From contig JAHEFB010000001.1 in the NCBI GenBank assembly GCA_024640405.1, positions 62,001 through 126,000 of the forward strand: a stretch of 64,000 nt of DNA. Reading direction: 5' to 3'. Source of the stretch: Alphaproteobacteria bacterium. GTDB taxonomy: Bacteria > Pseudomonadota > Alphaproteobacteria > Rhizobiales > Aestuariivirgaceae. The notes under the pieces were generated by a model, which searched no databases, had not been told where the DNA came from, and saw only the letters and a list, made by a program, of their open reading frames with translations. The translations under genes were made by a program, and so were the position numbers. Positions 44,949 to 53,113 of this stretch are shown here, one piece after another. Numbering within the stretch: position 1 is the first letter of the stretch; the number at the start of each line of letters is the position of its first letter.

Positions 44949-46193
44949 ATGACAAAACCGGTTGCATTTGTTCTGAAGGGCTATCCGCGCCTGTCGGAAA
45001 CCTTTATTGCCCAGGAGATACTTGGCCTGGAACGGGCTGGTTTGCCGCTTGAAATTATCTCTCTGCGCAGACCCACCGATACCAAGCGGCACCCGGTGCA
45101 TGATGAGATCAAGGCACCGGTCATATACTTGCCAGAATACGTTGGAGACGAGCCGGTACGCTGCTTCAGGGCGTGGTTGCGAGTACGCAAACTGGCGGGA
45201 TACTCGACAGCCTGCAGGGCCTTTCGAAAAGACTGGGCCCGTGACAGGACACCGAACCGTGCACGGCGATTTGTTCAGGCAATGGTGCTCTCGGCGGAAA
45301 GGGGAGGTTCCATATCGGCGCTGCATGCGCATTTTATACACACTCCTGCATCGGTTGCGCGATACGCCGCAATAATGTTGCAGATGGACTGGAGCTGTTC
45401 TGCGCACGCCAAGGACATCTGGACCAGCGAAGACTGGGACCTTGCCGACAAGCTGGCAGAAGCGGACTGGGCGGTCACATGCACACAAAACGGATGCGCT
45501 ACCCTGAAGTCGCTGGCGGCAGATCCTTCAAGGGTGCATCTGTCTTATCACGGACTGGATTTGTCGCGTTTTGCGCGTTTTGACAATCGGAAACAAACCC
45601 GTGACGGCAGCAAGCCTGGTTTACCCATACGGTTTGTCAGTGTCGGGCGGGCAGTGACCAAGAAGGGTTATGACACATTGCTGGATGCTCTGGCCCTGTT
45701 ACCAAAGGACATTTTCTGGAGTTTCGACCATGCCGGGGGCGGGGAGTTGCTGAATGAGCTCAGGCAACAGGCTGAAGGATTGGGTATCGCCGGGCGGATA
45801 AACTGGCATGGCTCAATGGCGCAGGAGGATGTGCTGAAACTTTATCGGCAGTGCGATGTGTTCGTTTTAGCGTGCCGTATTGCTCCCGACGGCGATCGCG
45901 ATGGGTTGCCCAACGTGCTGGTGGAAGCGGCTTCTCAGGGGTTGGCGTGTATTTCAACAAATGTCTCAGGGGTCCCGGAGTTGATTGATGATGGAGATCA
46001 CGGCGTGCTGGTGAGTCCGAATGATCCGGTTGCCCTGGCGGTTGCGCTTTCAGGACTTGCTCGTGACCCTGCCTTGCGTCGCCGGCTTGGTGTTGCAGCC
46101 GATGAGAAAGTGAGGGGGCATTTTGACCATCTGGTATCCATAGGACAGTTGATGGAATTGTTTGCCGAACGCCGTATGGATACCAGTACATGA
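44949..46193 (+). CDS. Glycosyltransferase family 4 protein (WcaL/AmsK-like)
   Basis: A 414-aa GT-B enzyme. The N-terminus FVLKGYPRLSETFIAQEI is typical of exopolysaccharide transferases of the WcaL/AmsK type. HAHFIHTPASVARYAA and FSAHAKDIW-like SCSAHAKDIW lie in the acceptor domain; the donor domain has VSVGRAVTKKGYDTLLDAL and the Glu-x7-Glu-type GLPNVLVEAASQGLACISTN. It overlaps the next gene by four bases (ATGA). Its role is probably assembly of an extracellular or surface glycan. Confidence 0.9.
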   Translation: MTKPVAFVLKGYPRLSETFIAQEILGLERAGLPLEIISLRRPTDTKRHPVHDEIKAPVIYLPEYVGDEPVRCFRAWLRVRKLAGYSTACRAFRKDWARDRTPNRARRFVQAMVLSAERGGSISALHAHFIHTPASVARYAAIMLQMDWSCSAHAKDIWTSEDWDLADKLAEADWAVTCTQNGCATLKSLAADPSRVHLSYHGLDLSRFARFDNRKQTRDGSKPGLPIRFVSVGRAVTKKGYDTLLDALALLPKDIFWSFDHAGGGELLNELRQQAEGLGIAGRINWHGSMAQEDVLKLYRQCDVFVLACRIAPDGDRDGLPNVLVEAASQGLACISTNVSGVPELIDDGDHGVLVSPNDPVALAVALSGLARDPALRRRLGVAADEKVRGHFDHLVSIGQLMELFAERRMDTST

Positions 46194-47347
46194 AGGTCAT
46201 GTTCTATGTACAGCACTTGCTTGGCATCGGCCATCTGGTGCGCGCCAGCCGGATAGCTTCGGCTTTGAGCGAGGCGGGGCAGGAAGTAACAATGGTCACT
46301 GGCGGCATGGCTGTAGATGGATTTCCCGACCAACAGATGACACGCATCCAACTCTCGCCGCTGCGCAGTCTGGACGACAATTTTTCGGGTCTGGCTGATG
46401 AACAGGGCAACCGGGTCAGTGATTCAGACCTGGCGAGCAGGCGGGATGCATTGATCAACGCATTTGACAGGATCGAGCCGGATTGCCTGATGATTGAGGC
46501 CTTTCCCTTTGCCCGGCGGCAGATGCGTTTTGAACTGTTACCCTTGCTGGAACACGTGGCAACCTTGCCCAAAGCTCCGCGCCCGATGATCGTCAGTTCC
46601 ATACGAGATATTCTGCAGCCCAGGTCGGCGAAGCGGGATGAAGCAACAGCGCAACTGGTGCGAAATCATTTTGATCTGGTGCTGGTCCACGGAGACGAGC
46701 GTTTCGCAACGCTGGATGAAACGTTTTCGGCGTCGTCTAGGATATCGGATCGGCTGGTTTACACAGGCATGGTCGCGCCGTCGAATGAAGCGGTACCTGC
46801 AAATGATCGGTATGATGTGATTGTGTCTGCCGGAGGCGGTGCCGTCGGCGAGGATTTGCTGCAAGCCTGTATTGCGGCGCGGGAACTTACTTCGCTCAAA
46901 TCTGCACGCTGGCTTGTTATTACGGGACCAAACCTGCCGGAAGAGGCGTTCAGGCGATTGCAAACCGGTCTTTCCGGCCAGATGGAGATCACCCGCTTTC
47001 GCCCTGATCTCGCAAGCTTGTTGAGAAATGCCAAAGTTTCCGTCTCGCAGGCCGGGTACAACACCGTCGCAGATGTGCTGTCTGCCAGGTGTCCAGGTGT
47101 GCTGGTGCCGTTTGCCGCCGGAGGTGAGCAGGAGCAGACGATGCGCGCAACCCGGCTGGAAAAGGCCGGCCTTGCTATTTGCCTGCCGCAACAAAACCTG
47201 TCGGCTTGTCGAATGGCGTTTGCCATCGAAAGCGCATGCAAACTTGATCTGGCGAACCCTTCAGACATGAAACTTGACGGCGCCGGCAACACGGCAGCAA
47301 TTTTGAAACAGCGCTACGAAACCTTCAGACGCGGCCGATCAACATAA
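46190..47347 (+). CDS. MurG-like glycosyltransferase, second copy
   Basis: A 385-aa GT-B protein starting MKVMFYVQHLLGIGHLVRAS, the same motif plan as the protein encoded at 43719 but clearly diverged. The donor half has VIVSAGGGAVGEDLLQA, VSQAGYNTVADVLSARCPGV and VPFAAGGEQEQTMRATRLEK, typical of MurG/UGT-type nucleotide-sugar sites. It is translationally coupled to the upstream GT4 gene and overlaps the oppositely directed methyltransferase-like gene by 23 bp. Confidence 0.87.
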   Translation: MKVMFYVQHLLGIGHLVRASRIASALSEAGQEVTMVTGGMAVDGFPDQQMTRIQLSPLRSLDDNFSGLADEQGNRVSDSDLASRRDALINAFDRIEPDCLMIEAFPFARRQMRFELLPLLEHVATLPKAPRPMIVSSIRDILQPRSAKRDEATAQLVRNHFDLVLVHGDERFATLDETFSASSRISDRLVYTGMVAPSNEAVPANDRYDVIVSAGGGAVGEDLLQACIAARELTSLKSARWLVITGPNLPEEAFRRLQTGLSGQMEITRFRPDLASLLRNAKVSVSQAGYNTVADVLSARCPGVLVPFAAGGEQEQTMRATRLEKAGLAICLPQQNLSACRMAFAIESACKLDLANPSDMKLDGAGNTAAILKQRYETFRRGRST

Positions 47348-48035
47348 AACGCGTGTACCTGGGCAGCTTGAATGCGCCGGCATAACTCATTTCACCCAAA
47401 TGCGCCTGCTGTGCCAATTCATCTACACTTTCCACGCAGTTTACGTGGGTAGGTTCAGAAGTGTAATTGTTGGACTGTAACAGGACCCGGCAGCCCTTTG
47501 GCAGCAGCGACAACCATCTGGGCAGATCCTCGATGTGCTCGCAGCTCGTATTGATCACCAGATCCGGTGCATCCGGACCGGTGTACTCCAGGGCATACAT
47601 GTCTGCTGTTTTGGCGGAAAACTTTGCCTCGCCAGACAGTTCCCGGTTCAATCTTTCAGCGACGGGGGCAACCGAGGGATCGATGTCAAAGCTGCTGACT
47701 GCCTTGATGTTGAATCTCGCGTCGTCGAACAGCATGGCAGGCAAAATGCCGATCCAACCGCCCATGACCCATATGTGATCAAAATTTGCACTGGTATGGA
47801 TAGCCAGCATGTCGCGAGCCCACTGTTTGGAGGCGACCTGTTTGTGGTTAAAGGCATTGTCGAGTGGTGCCTGGGGAAATTCCGCTACGGTCTCAGCGAG
47901 TGCCGACAGGAGGTCGGACCCGGTAAACCGTGCCGCTCCGCGCAACAGGTCGAAAACATAGTCTTTGTCAAAGTTGCGGTTGGTCACGCCAATCACCTTC
48001 ACGAAACAGCTCACGATTTCCTTTGGTATGGGCAA
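47325..48035 (-). CDS. Putative SAM-dependent methyltransferase
   Basis: A 236-aa protein read from a TTG at 48035; a GTG at 48014 behind AAAGGA is an alternative. The middle has a Rossmann-like pattern: FDHIWVMGGWIGILPAMLF (strand and glycine loop), then AVSSFDIDPSVAPVAERL (acidic residue after strand 2) and LVINTSCEHIEDLPRWLSLL. This order is that of class I methyltransferases. The substrate is unknown. It is the only minus-strand gene between the glycosyltransferases and the ABC-like gene, and diverges from the next gene across 57 bp. Confidence 0.65.
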   Translation of the reverse strand: MPIPKEIVSCFVKVIGVTNRNFDKDYVFDLLRGAARFTGSDLLSALAETVAEFPQAPLDNAFNHKQVASKQWARDMLAIHTSANFDHIWVMGGWIGILPAMLFDDARFNIKAVSSFDIDPSVAPVAERLNRELSGEAKFSAKTADMYALEYTGPDAPDLVINTSCEHIEDLPRWLSLLPKGCRVLLQSNNYTSEPTHVNCVESVDELAQQAHLGEMSYAGAFKLPRYTRFMLIGRV

Positions 48036-48092
48036 TGATCCGCCGCTATACTAGTAAAAACATGACGGTAACCAGATTCATACGAAGATTTG

Positions 48093-48713
48093 ATGCAGCA
48101 GTCGGCGACTAAAATCGCAGGTGATGTGCCGGCCTCTCCGGCTGGGATGCCGCATTTGGCGGGCCCGGCAGCGGACGTGCGGCAGGCAATGGCGGCACAT
48201 TTTGTTGAAGGTGTTTCAAACCTTGTCGAAATTGGCGGGCATTTGCGGCCAGTGTCGGGATTTCTGCACCAGATACCGGACAGTTTCGTCTGTATTGATC
48301 CGAAATCCAAACCATTCGAATCAGATAAACTGAACGGAATGCCATGTCGGGTACGCCATATTGCGAGAAAGTTTCAGGATGTTGATCTTGAACTGCCGCG
48401 CGGAAATTATGGCCTGGTGTTTGTCGGGTATTCGCTGAAGGGGTTTGGAAGTCAGGACGCGGTTGGTGAAAAGCTGTTCTCGCTGATTGATAATTCAGCC
48501 ATCACAGTCATTGAATTCTCACCCAACCTATTGCGGGCCAGTGAACAGATGCACCATCTGCTGGCGCGACCGGGGATGGAGGCGGTTTGCTCTTTGGACT
48601 TTTCAATACAAGACGGGTCTTTTGAAAAAACCGAATACGGCGTGCGCCGCCTGGTAGTCTTACGGCCTCGCAGCGATGCCTTCAGCCGGCAGAATGCGAC
48701 TACCGATGCTTGA
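48093..48713 (+). CDS. Methyltransferase-like protein of unknown function
   Basis: A 206-aa protein from the ATG at 48093. The segment GVSNLVEIGGHLRPVSGFL followed by PDSFVCIDPKSKPF resembles the first strand, glycine loop and acidic strand-2 end of class I methyltransferases, and GNYGLVFVGYSLKGFG could be strand 4, but the motifs are weak and I cannot assign a family. It overlaps the following ABC-like gene by eight bases, which ties it to that transporter. It does not appear homologous by eye to the preceding minus-strand protein beyond fold. Confidence 0.55.
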   Translation: MQQSATKIAGDVPASPAGMPHLAGPAADVRQAMAAHFVEGVSNLVEIGGHLRPVSGFLHQIPDSFVCIDPKSKPFESDKLNGMPCRVRHIARKFQDVDLELPRGNYGLVFVGYSLKGFGSQDAVGEKLFSLIDNSAITVIEFSPNLLRASEQMHHLLARPGMEAVCSLDFSIQDGSFEKTEYGVRRLVVLRPRSDAFSRQNATTDA

Positions 48714-51429
48714 GCGCAGTATCCTCAAATTTACCTGGATTCATTCGCGATCGTCCCAGCTCTGGATCCTGTTTATTGTACTGCTGTCGATGCCGACCTA
48801 TTTCATGTCGCTGGATTTGCCCAAGCAGATCGTCAACGGACCGATTCTGGGGCAGGGTTTTGAAACTGCCGGCGTCGAACAGACATTCCTGAAACTCAGC
48901 TGGACCATCTCGGGTCAGGAATGGATCCTGTTTGAAGGGATTCAGCTTGAACGTCTGAATATGCTGTTCGCCCTGTCGGGTACTTTCCTGACATTGATTA
49001 TCGTGAATGGCCTGTTCAAGTTTTACATCAATACCTACAAGGGCAGGCTTGGCGAACGCATGCTGCGGCGAATTCGCTATTCACTGATGGACCGTTTGCT
49101 GCGGTTTCCGGTACGTGCGTTTCGGCGAATCAAGTCGTCCGAGATTGCCAGCATGGTGAAAGATGAGGTCGAGCCGATTGGCGGCTTCATGGGCGATGCC
49201 TTCGTGCAGCCCTTGCTATTGGGCGGTCAGGCCATCACGGCCATGGCCTTCATCATGGTTCAAAACGTGTATCTTGGACTGATTGCCATTTTCATGATCG
49301 GCATACAGTTCATTATTATTCCCAGGATGCGCCGTCACCTGATCCGGCTCGGCAAGGAACGCCAGATCACGGCACGCAAGCTTGCAGGCCGTGTAGGTGA
49401 AATTGTTGACGGCATCACTCATGTGCATGTGAACGATACCTCGCATTATGAGCGTGCCGACATATCCAGTCGACTGGCGAAAATCTTCTATATTCGATAT
49501 GAATTGTTTCAGCGGAAATTCTTCACCAAATTCCTCAACAACCTGCTGGCGCAGATAACTCCATTTCTGTTCTACGTTGTCGGCGGGTATTTTGCCCTGC
49601 AGGGTAAAATTGACGTCGGCCAGCTGGTAGCGGTGATCGCCGCCTACAAGGACTTGCCGTCGCCGATCAAGGAGCTCATCGACTGGGACCAGCAACGCCT
49701 GGATGTCGAGGTCAAGTTCAGCCAGGTGGTAGAGCAGTTTGATATCGAAGACATGCTCGATGAAAAACTGCAGGCAATACCGCAAGATCCCGTTGGGCCC
49801 CTGGCATTTCCAATTGAAGTAAACGGTTTGTCCATCACTGATGACACCGGGACAACCTTGTTGAGCCGTGCGCGCTTGACAATAAATGCAGGTAGCAGTC
49901 TTGCGGTTGTCGGTCCGTCAAATTCCGGCGCTGATGTTCTGGCTGACACAATTGTCAGGCTTTATGTGCCGGATAGCGGATCAGTCAGCTTTGGCGGTGA
50001 GGATTTGTTTGAAATTAGCGAAAGCGTTATCGGTCGGCGGGTTGGTTATGCCGCCAGCGATATTTTTCTGCCGCAAGGCAGTCTGCGAGACGGGCTGTTG
50101 TATGCGTTGAAACATCAACCCGTCTCCGAGCGGGTTTATGAGGGGCCGGATGAACAGACCCGCCAGAGATTTGTGCGGGAGGCGGCCATCACCTCCAACA
50201 GCAAACTGGATATCGACGCTGACTGGTTGAGTATTGACAACAGCCTCGCCGAAAGCGGTGAAGGCGCGGTCATTCACCAGCTCCTGGTTGATGTTCTGGA
50301 GGCGTCCGGGCTGGAGGACGATGTTTTCAACCTTGGCCTGCGCGGTGAGGTTGACCCTCACAAGAACCCGCAATTTGCAGATAACATTCTCAGTGCGCGC
50401 AAGGCATTGCGGTCTAGAATTGAAGAAAGGAAACTTTCAGAACTGGTCGAGTTGTTTGACCCGCAAGCGTACGCAGAGCAAGCGACTATTGGCGAAAACC
50501 TTCTGTTCGGTACACCGGTGGGAGAAGAATTCGCGCCAGAGAAGCTGGCCAAAAATGAGTATCTTCGGTCGGTTTTGCGCGATGCCGGCCTGGAAGATAT
50601 TCTGGTGACAAAAGGTATAGAGCTTGCCGAAACAACGATTGGGTTGTTTCAGGACCTTCCGCCTGACCATGAGTTTTTCAACCAGATAACCTTTATGGAT
50701 GCTGAACGTCTACCCGATTATGCGGCGTTGCTGAAGCGTGCCAAACAGGCAGGTGAGGCAGCGCTGACATCCGATGAACGCTACATGCTGATAGAACTCA
50801 CGTTCTCGTATGTAGAGCCACAGCATCGTATGGGGCTGATTGATGAAGAGCTGCAAAACCGGATACTGGACGGCCGCAACAACTTCAAGAACGGCTTGCC
50901 GGAAAACCTTACGGAAACAATCAGCTTTTACGACCCTGAAACATACAATGCGGCAGCTTCGGTTCAGGACAATCTGCTGATGGGCCGTGTTACGCATGGA
51001 ATAGCAAGGGGCCCCCAGCGGGTATTTGAGGCCATGTCGGCGACGTTGAAGGAAATGGAGTTGCGGGATGAAATCCTTGATCTGGGCCTGGAGTTCGATA
51101 TTGGCTCGGCCGGCAAGCGGTTGAGTTCGGTACAGCGGCAAAAGCTTGGCCTGGCGCGAGCGCTGATCAAGCAGCCCGATATGCTGGTCCTGAATCGTCC
51201 GCTGAGCGCGCTTGATGGCCGTCAACAGGCCGCAATTGTGGGCAACGTAATGAAGTATATTGAGCACCATCCGAACAAACCTGCCGTGATATGGGTGGTG
51301 TCGGATGCGTCGCTTGCATCGGATTTTGATGAAATTTGTGTAATGGCAGGTGGTAAAATACTTGAAACGGGCAAACGAGAAGCACTGATGAAAAGTAATG
51401 GTGCCTATTCGAAAATGCTGGCAGAGTAG
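48706..51429 (+). CDS. ABC exporter homologue with a degenerate, expanded nucleotide-binding domain
   Basis: A 907-aa protein from the ATG at 48706; ATGs at 48676 and 48694 are alternatives. Residues 1-330 form an ABC exporter membrane domain with six helices. The ATPase domain then lacks the catalytic set: Walker A is GPSNSGAD (403-410, Lys replaced by Ala409), Walker B ends LVLNRPLSALD (Asp replaced by Asn830, Glu by Arg831), the signature is LSSVQ (806-810) and the H-loop His is Asp867. Walker A and signature lie about 400 residues apart instead of about 110-130. The intervening part repeats a Q-loop-like element: DGLLYAL at 462, ENLLFG at 597, DNLLMG at 755. It is probably not an ordinary ATP-driven exporter. 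Confidence 0.85.
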   Translation: MLERSILKFTWIHSRSSQLWILFIVLLSMPTYFMSLDLPKQIVNGPILGQGFETAGVEQTFLKLSWTISGQEWILFEGIQLERLNMLFALSGTFLTLIIVNGLFKFYINTYKGRLGERMLRRIRYSLMDRLLRFPVRAFRRIKSSEIASMVKDEVEPIGGFMGDAFVQPLLLGGQAITAMAFIMVQNVYLGLIAIFMIGIQFIIIPRMRRHLIRLGKERQITARKLAGRVGEIVDGITHVHVNDTSHYERADISSRLAKIFYIRYELFQRKFFTKFLNNLLAQITPFLFYVVGGYFALQGKIDVGQLVAVIAAYKDLPSPIKELIDWDQQRLDVEVKFSQVVEQFDIEDMLDEKLQAIPQDPVGPLAFPIEVNGLSITDDTGTTLLSRARLTINAGSSLAVVGPSNSGADVLADTIVRLYVPDSGSVSFGGEDLFEISESVIGRRVGYAASDIFLPQGSLRDGLLYALKHQPVSERVYEGPDEQTRQRFVREAAITSNSKLDIDADWLSIDNSLAESGEGAVIHQLLVDVLEASGLEDDVFNLGLRGEVDPHKNPQFADNILSARKALRSRIEERKLSELVELFDPQAYAEQATIGENLLFGTPVGEEFAPEKLAKNEYLRSVLRDAGLEDILVTKGIELAETTIGLFQDLPPDHEFFNQITFMDAERLPDYAALLKRAKQAGEAALTSDERYMLIELTFSYVEPQHRMGLIDEELQNRILDGRNNFKNGLPENLTETISFYDPETYNAAASVQDNLLMGRVTHGIARGPQRVFEAMSATLKEMELRDEILDLGLEFDIGSAGKRLSSVQRQKLGLARALIKQPDMLVLNRPLSALDGRQQAAIVGNVMKYIEHHPNKPAVIWVVSDASLASDFDEICVMAGGKILETGKREALMKSNGAYSKMLAE

Positions 51430-51461
51430 CAACAGCGATCTGCGCCAACAGGGAGAAAACA

Positions 51462-51929
51462 ATGGCGCTTAATGATGAAGTCGAAATGCTTGGCAACGTG
51501 TCACTGTTTGCCGGGTTACAACCAAGCCAGCTGAAATTGCTGGCATTCACTTCGCAACGGTTGACGTTTACCAAAGGCGATATGCTGTTCAATCAGAATG
51601 ACTCTGGCGATGCCGCCTATGTTGTCTTGTGTGGCACGGCTGAAGTTATTGTAAAAATCAATGGTAGCGATGTGGTCGTGGCAACACTGGAGAAGAACGC
51701 AATTATCGGTGAAATCGCCATTTTGTGTGATGTACCGAGAACCGCCAGCGTGCGCGCGGCGACAAAACTGGAAACGCTTTGCATCGAAAAAGAGCAATTG
51801 CTGAAACTGTTGAAGGAGTTTCCGGCGATGGCGATTGACCTGATGAAAGTGCTGGCCGAGCGATTGGCGGCAACGACGGCAGATTTGTCGACCGCGCGAG
51901 CTGAATTGAACAAGCTGTCGGCAGGTTAG
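51462..51929 (+). CDS. Stand-alone cyclic-nucleotide-binding domain protein
   Basis: A 155-aa protein that is almost entirely one CRP-like cNMP-binding domain: LGNVSLFAGLQPSQLKLLAF, a beta roll, then the phosphate-binding cassette GEIAILCDVPRTASVRA with its Glu and Arg. A C-terminal helix (MKVLAERLAATTADLSTARA) could form a coiled coil. There is no DNA-binding domain, so it acts by protein contact. It starts 32 bp after the ABC-like gene behind AGGGAG and is the only visible target for the cyclase encoded in the same region. Confidence 0.92.
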   Translation: MALNDEVEMLGNVSLFAGLQPSQLKLLAFTSQRLTFTKGDMLFNQNDSGDAAYVVLCGTAEVIVKINGSDVVVATLEKNAIIGEIAILCDVPRTASVRAATKLETLCIEKEQLLKLLKEFPAMAIDLMKVLAERLAATTADLSTARAELNKLSAG

Positions 51930-51938
51930 TCCTAGCTT

Positions 51939-53078
51939 ATGCGGGTGACCATCGTAGGAGCCGGGCCGGCCGGGCTTTATGCAGCCATTTTGATCAGGCG
52001 GGCGCGGCCTGATATCGAGATTGCCGTATTTGAACAGAACACCCGTGATGCAACCTTCGGATTCGGGGTGGTGTTTTCTGACCAGGCGTTGGGGTTTTTG
52101 CGTGCAGGCGATCCTGATACGGTTGCCCTGATAGAGCCGCACATGCAACGCTGGCCGGATATCGAAGTGGTCCACAAGGGTCAACGCGTGACCATTGATG
52201 GCGTCGGGTTTGCTGCAATCGGGCGGCTGGATTTACTTCAGCTCCTGCTACAGCGTGCTGCACAACTGGGTATTCATCCGAAATTCGAATGCCGTCAGGA
52301 AACCGGAAATTTGCCGGATGACGCCGACCTGATTATCGGAGCGGATGGCATCAACTCGATCGTGAGGACGTCTGCTCCTGAAGAGTTTGGAGAACGGGTA
52401 AAAAACCTGTCTAACCGCTTCATCTGGTATGGCGCAACACGTGGTTTTGATGCCCTGACACAGAGTTTTGTCGAGACGCGTCTGGGCAAGTTCAACGCCC
52501 ATCATTATCGCTATCAGACGGATCGCAGCACGTTTATCATTGAAACCACCGAAGCCATATGGGACAGGGCCGGATTTGCGGAACTAGATGCTGAAACTAC
52601 CCGCTCGGTGTGCGAGGAATTGTTTGATGATGTTCTGGAAGGCGCGCGGCTTGTGGACAACAACTCCGACTGGCGTCAGTTTCCGAACCTGGCCTGTGAG
52701 CGATATTTTTCCGGTAACAGGGTTCTGATCGGAGATGCGCTGCATACAGCACACTTCTCTGTCGGTTCGGGCACCAGGCTGGCATTTGAAGACGCGGCGT
52801 CCCTGATAACGGCCCTGACGTCGACTGGATGGAATGTGCCGGCGGGTCTGGCATTGTTTCAGGATATGCGCCAACCGGCTCTGCAAAAAATTACGGATGC
52901 TGCAACAAGATCAGCTTTCTGGTATGAAGCATTTGACGAACATATGGCTCTTGAGCCGCTGCAGTTTGCACTCGGCTACATACGCCGCGCGGGTCGCCTG
53001 GACGCGGACAAGTTGCGCTGTTTTGCGCCTGGATTTGCGGCGCAACTTGAAGCCAGCGGCATTTCCCTGTCTATTTGA
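51939..53078 (+). CDS. Salicylyl-CoA 5-hydroxylase-like FAD monooxygenase
   Basis: A 379-aa class A flavoprotein monooxygenase with VTIVGAGPAGLYAAILIRRA, an AADG-type motif (IIGADGINSIVR) and VLIGDALHTAHFSVGSGTRL. The segment FGFGVVFSDQALGFL and the body of the protein resemble salicylyl-CoA 5-hydroxylase and the N-terminal half of 2-aminobenzoyl-CoA monooxygenase; the C-terminal old-yellow-enzyme half of the latter is absent. Hydroxylation of salicylyl-CoA to gentisyl-CoA fits the adjacent gentisate dioxygenase, 35 bp downstream. No CoA ligase or thioesterase is encoded beside it. Confidence 0.8.
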   Translation: MRVTIVGAGPAGLYAAILIRRARPDIEIAVFEQNTRDATFGFGVVFSDQALGFLRAGDPDTVALIEPHMQRWPDIEVVHKGQRVTIDGVGFAAIGRLDLLQLLLQRAAQLGIHPKFECRQETGNLPDDADLIIGADGINSIVRTSAPEEFGERVKNLSNRFIWYGATRGFDALTQSFVETRLGKFNAHHYRYQTDRSTFIIETTEAIWDRAGFAELDAETTRSVCEELFDDVLEGARLVDNNSDWRQFPNLACERYFSGNRVLIGDALHTAHFSVGSGTRLAFEDAASLITALTSTGWNVPAGLALFQDMRQPALQKITDAATRSAFWYEAFDEHMALEPLQFALGYIRRAGRLDADKLRCFAPGFAAQLEASGISLSI

Positions 53079-53113
53079 AATAATAATCGGGCCAATCGGA
53101 GTGAAACTGAAAA

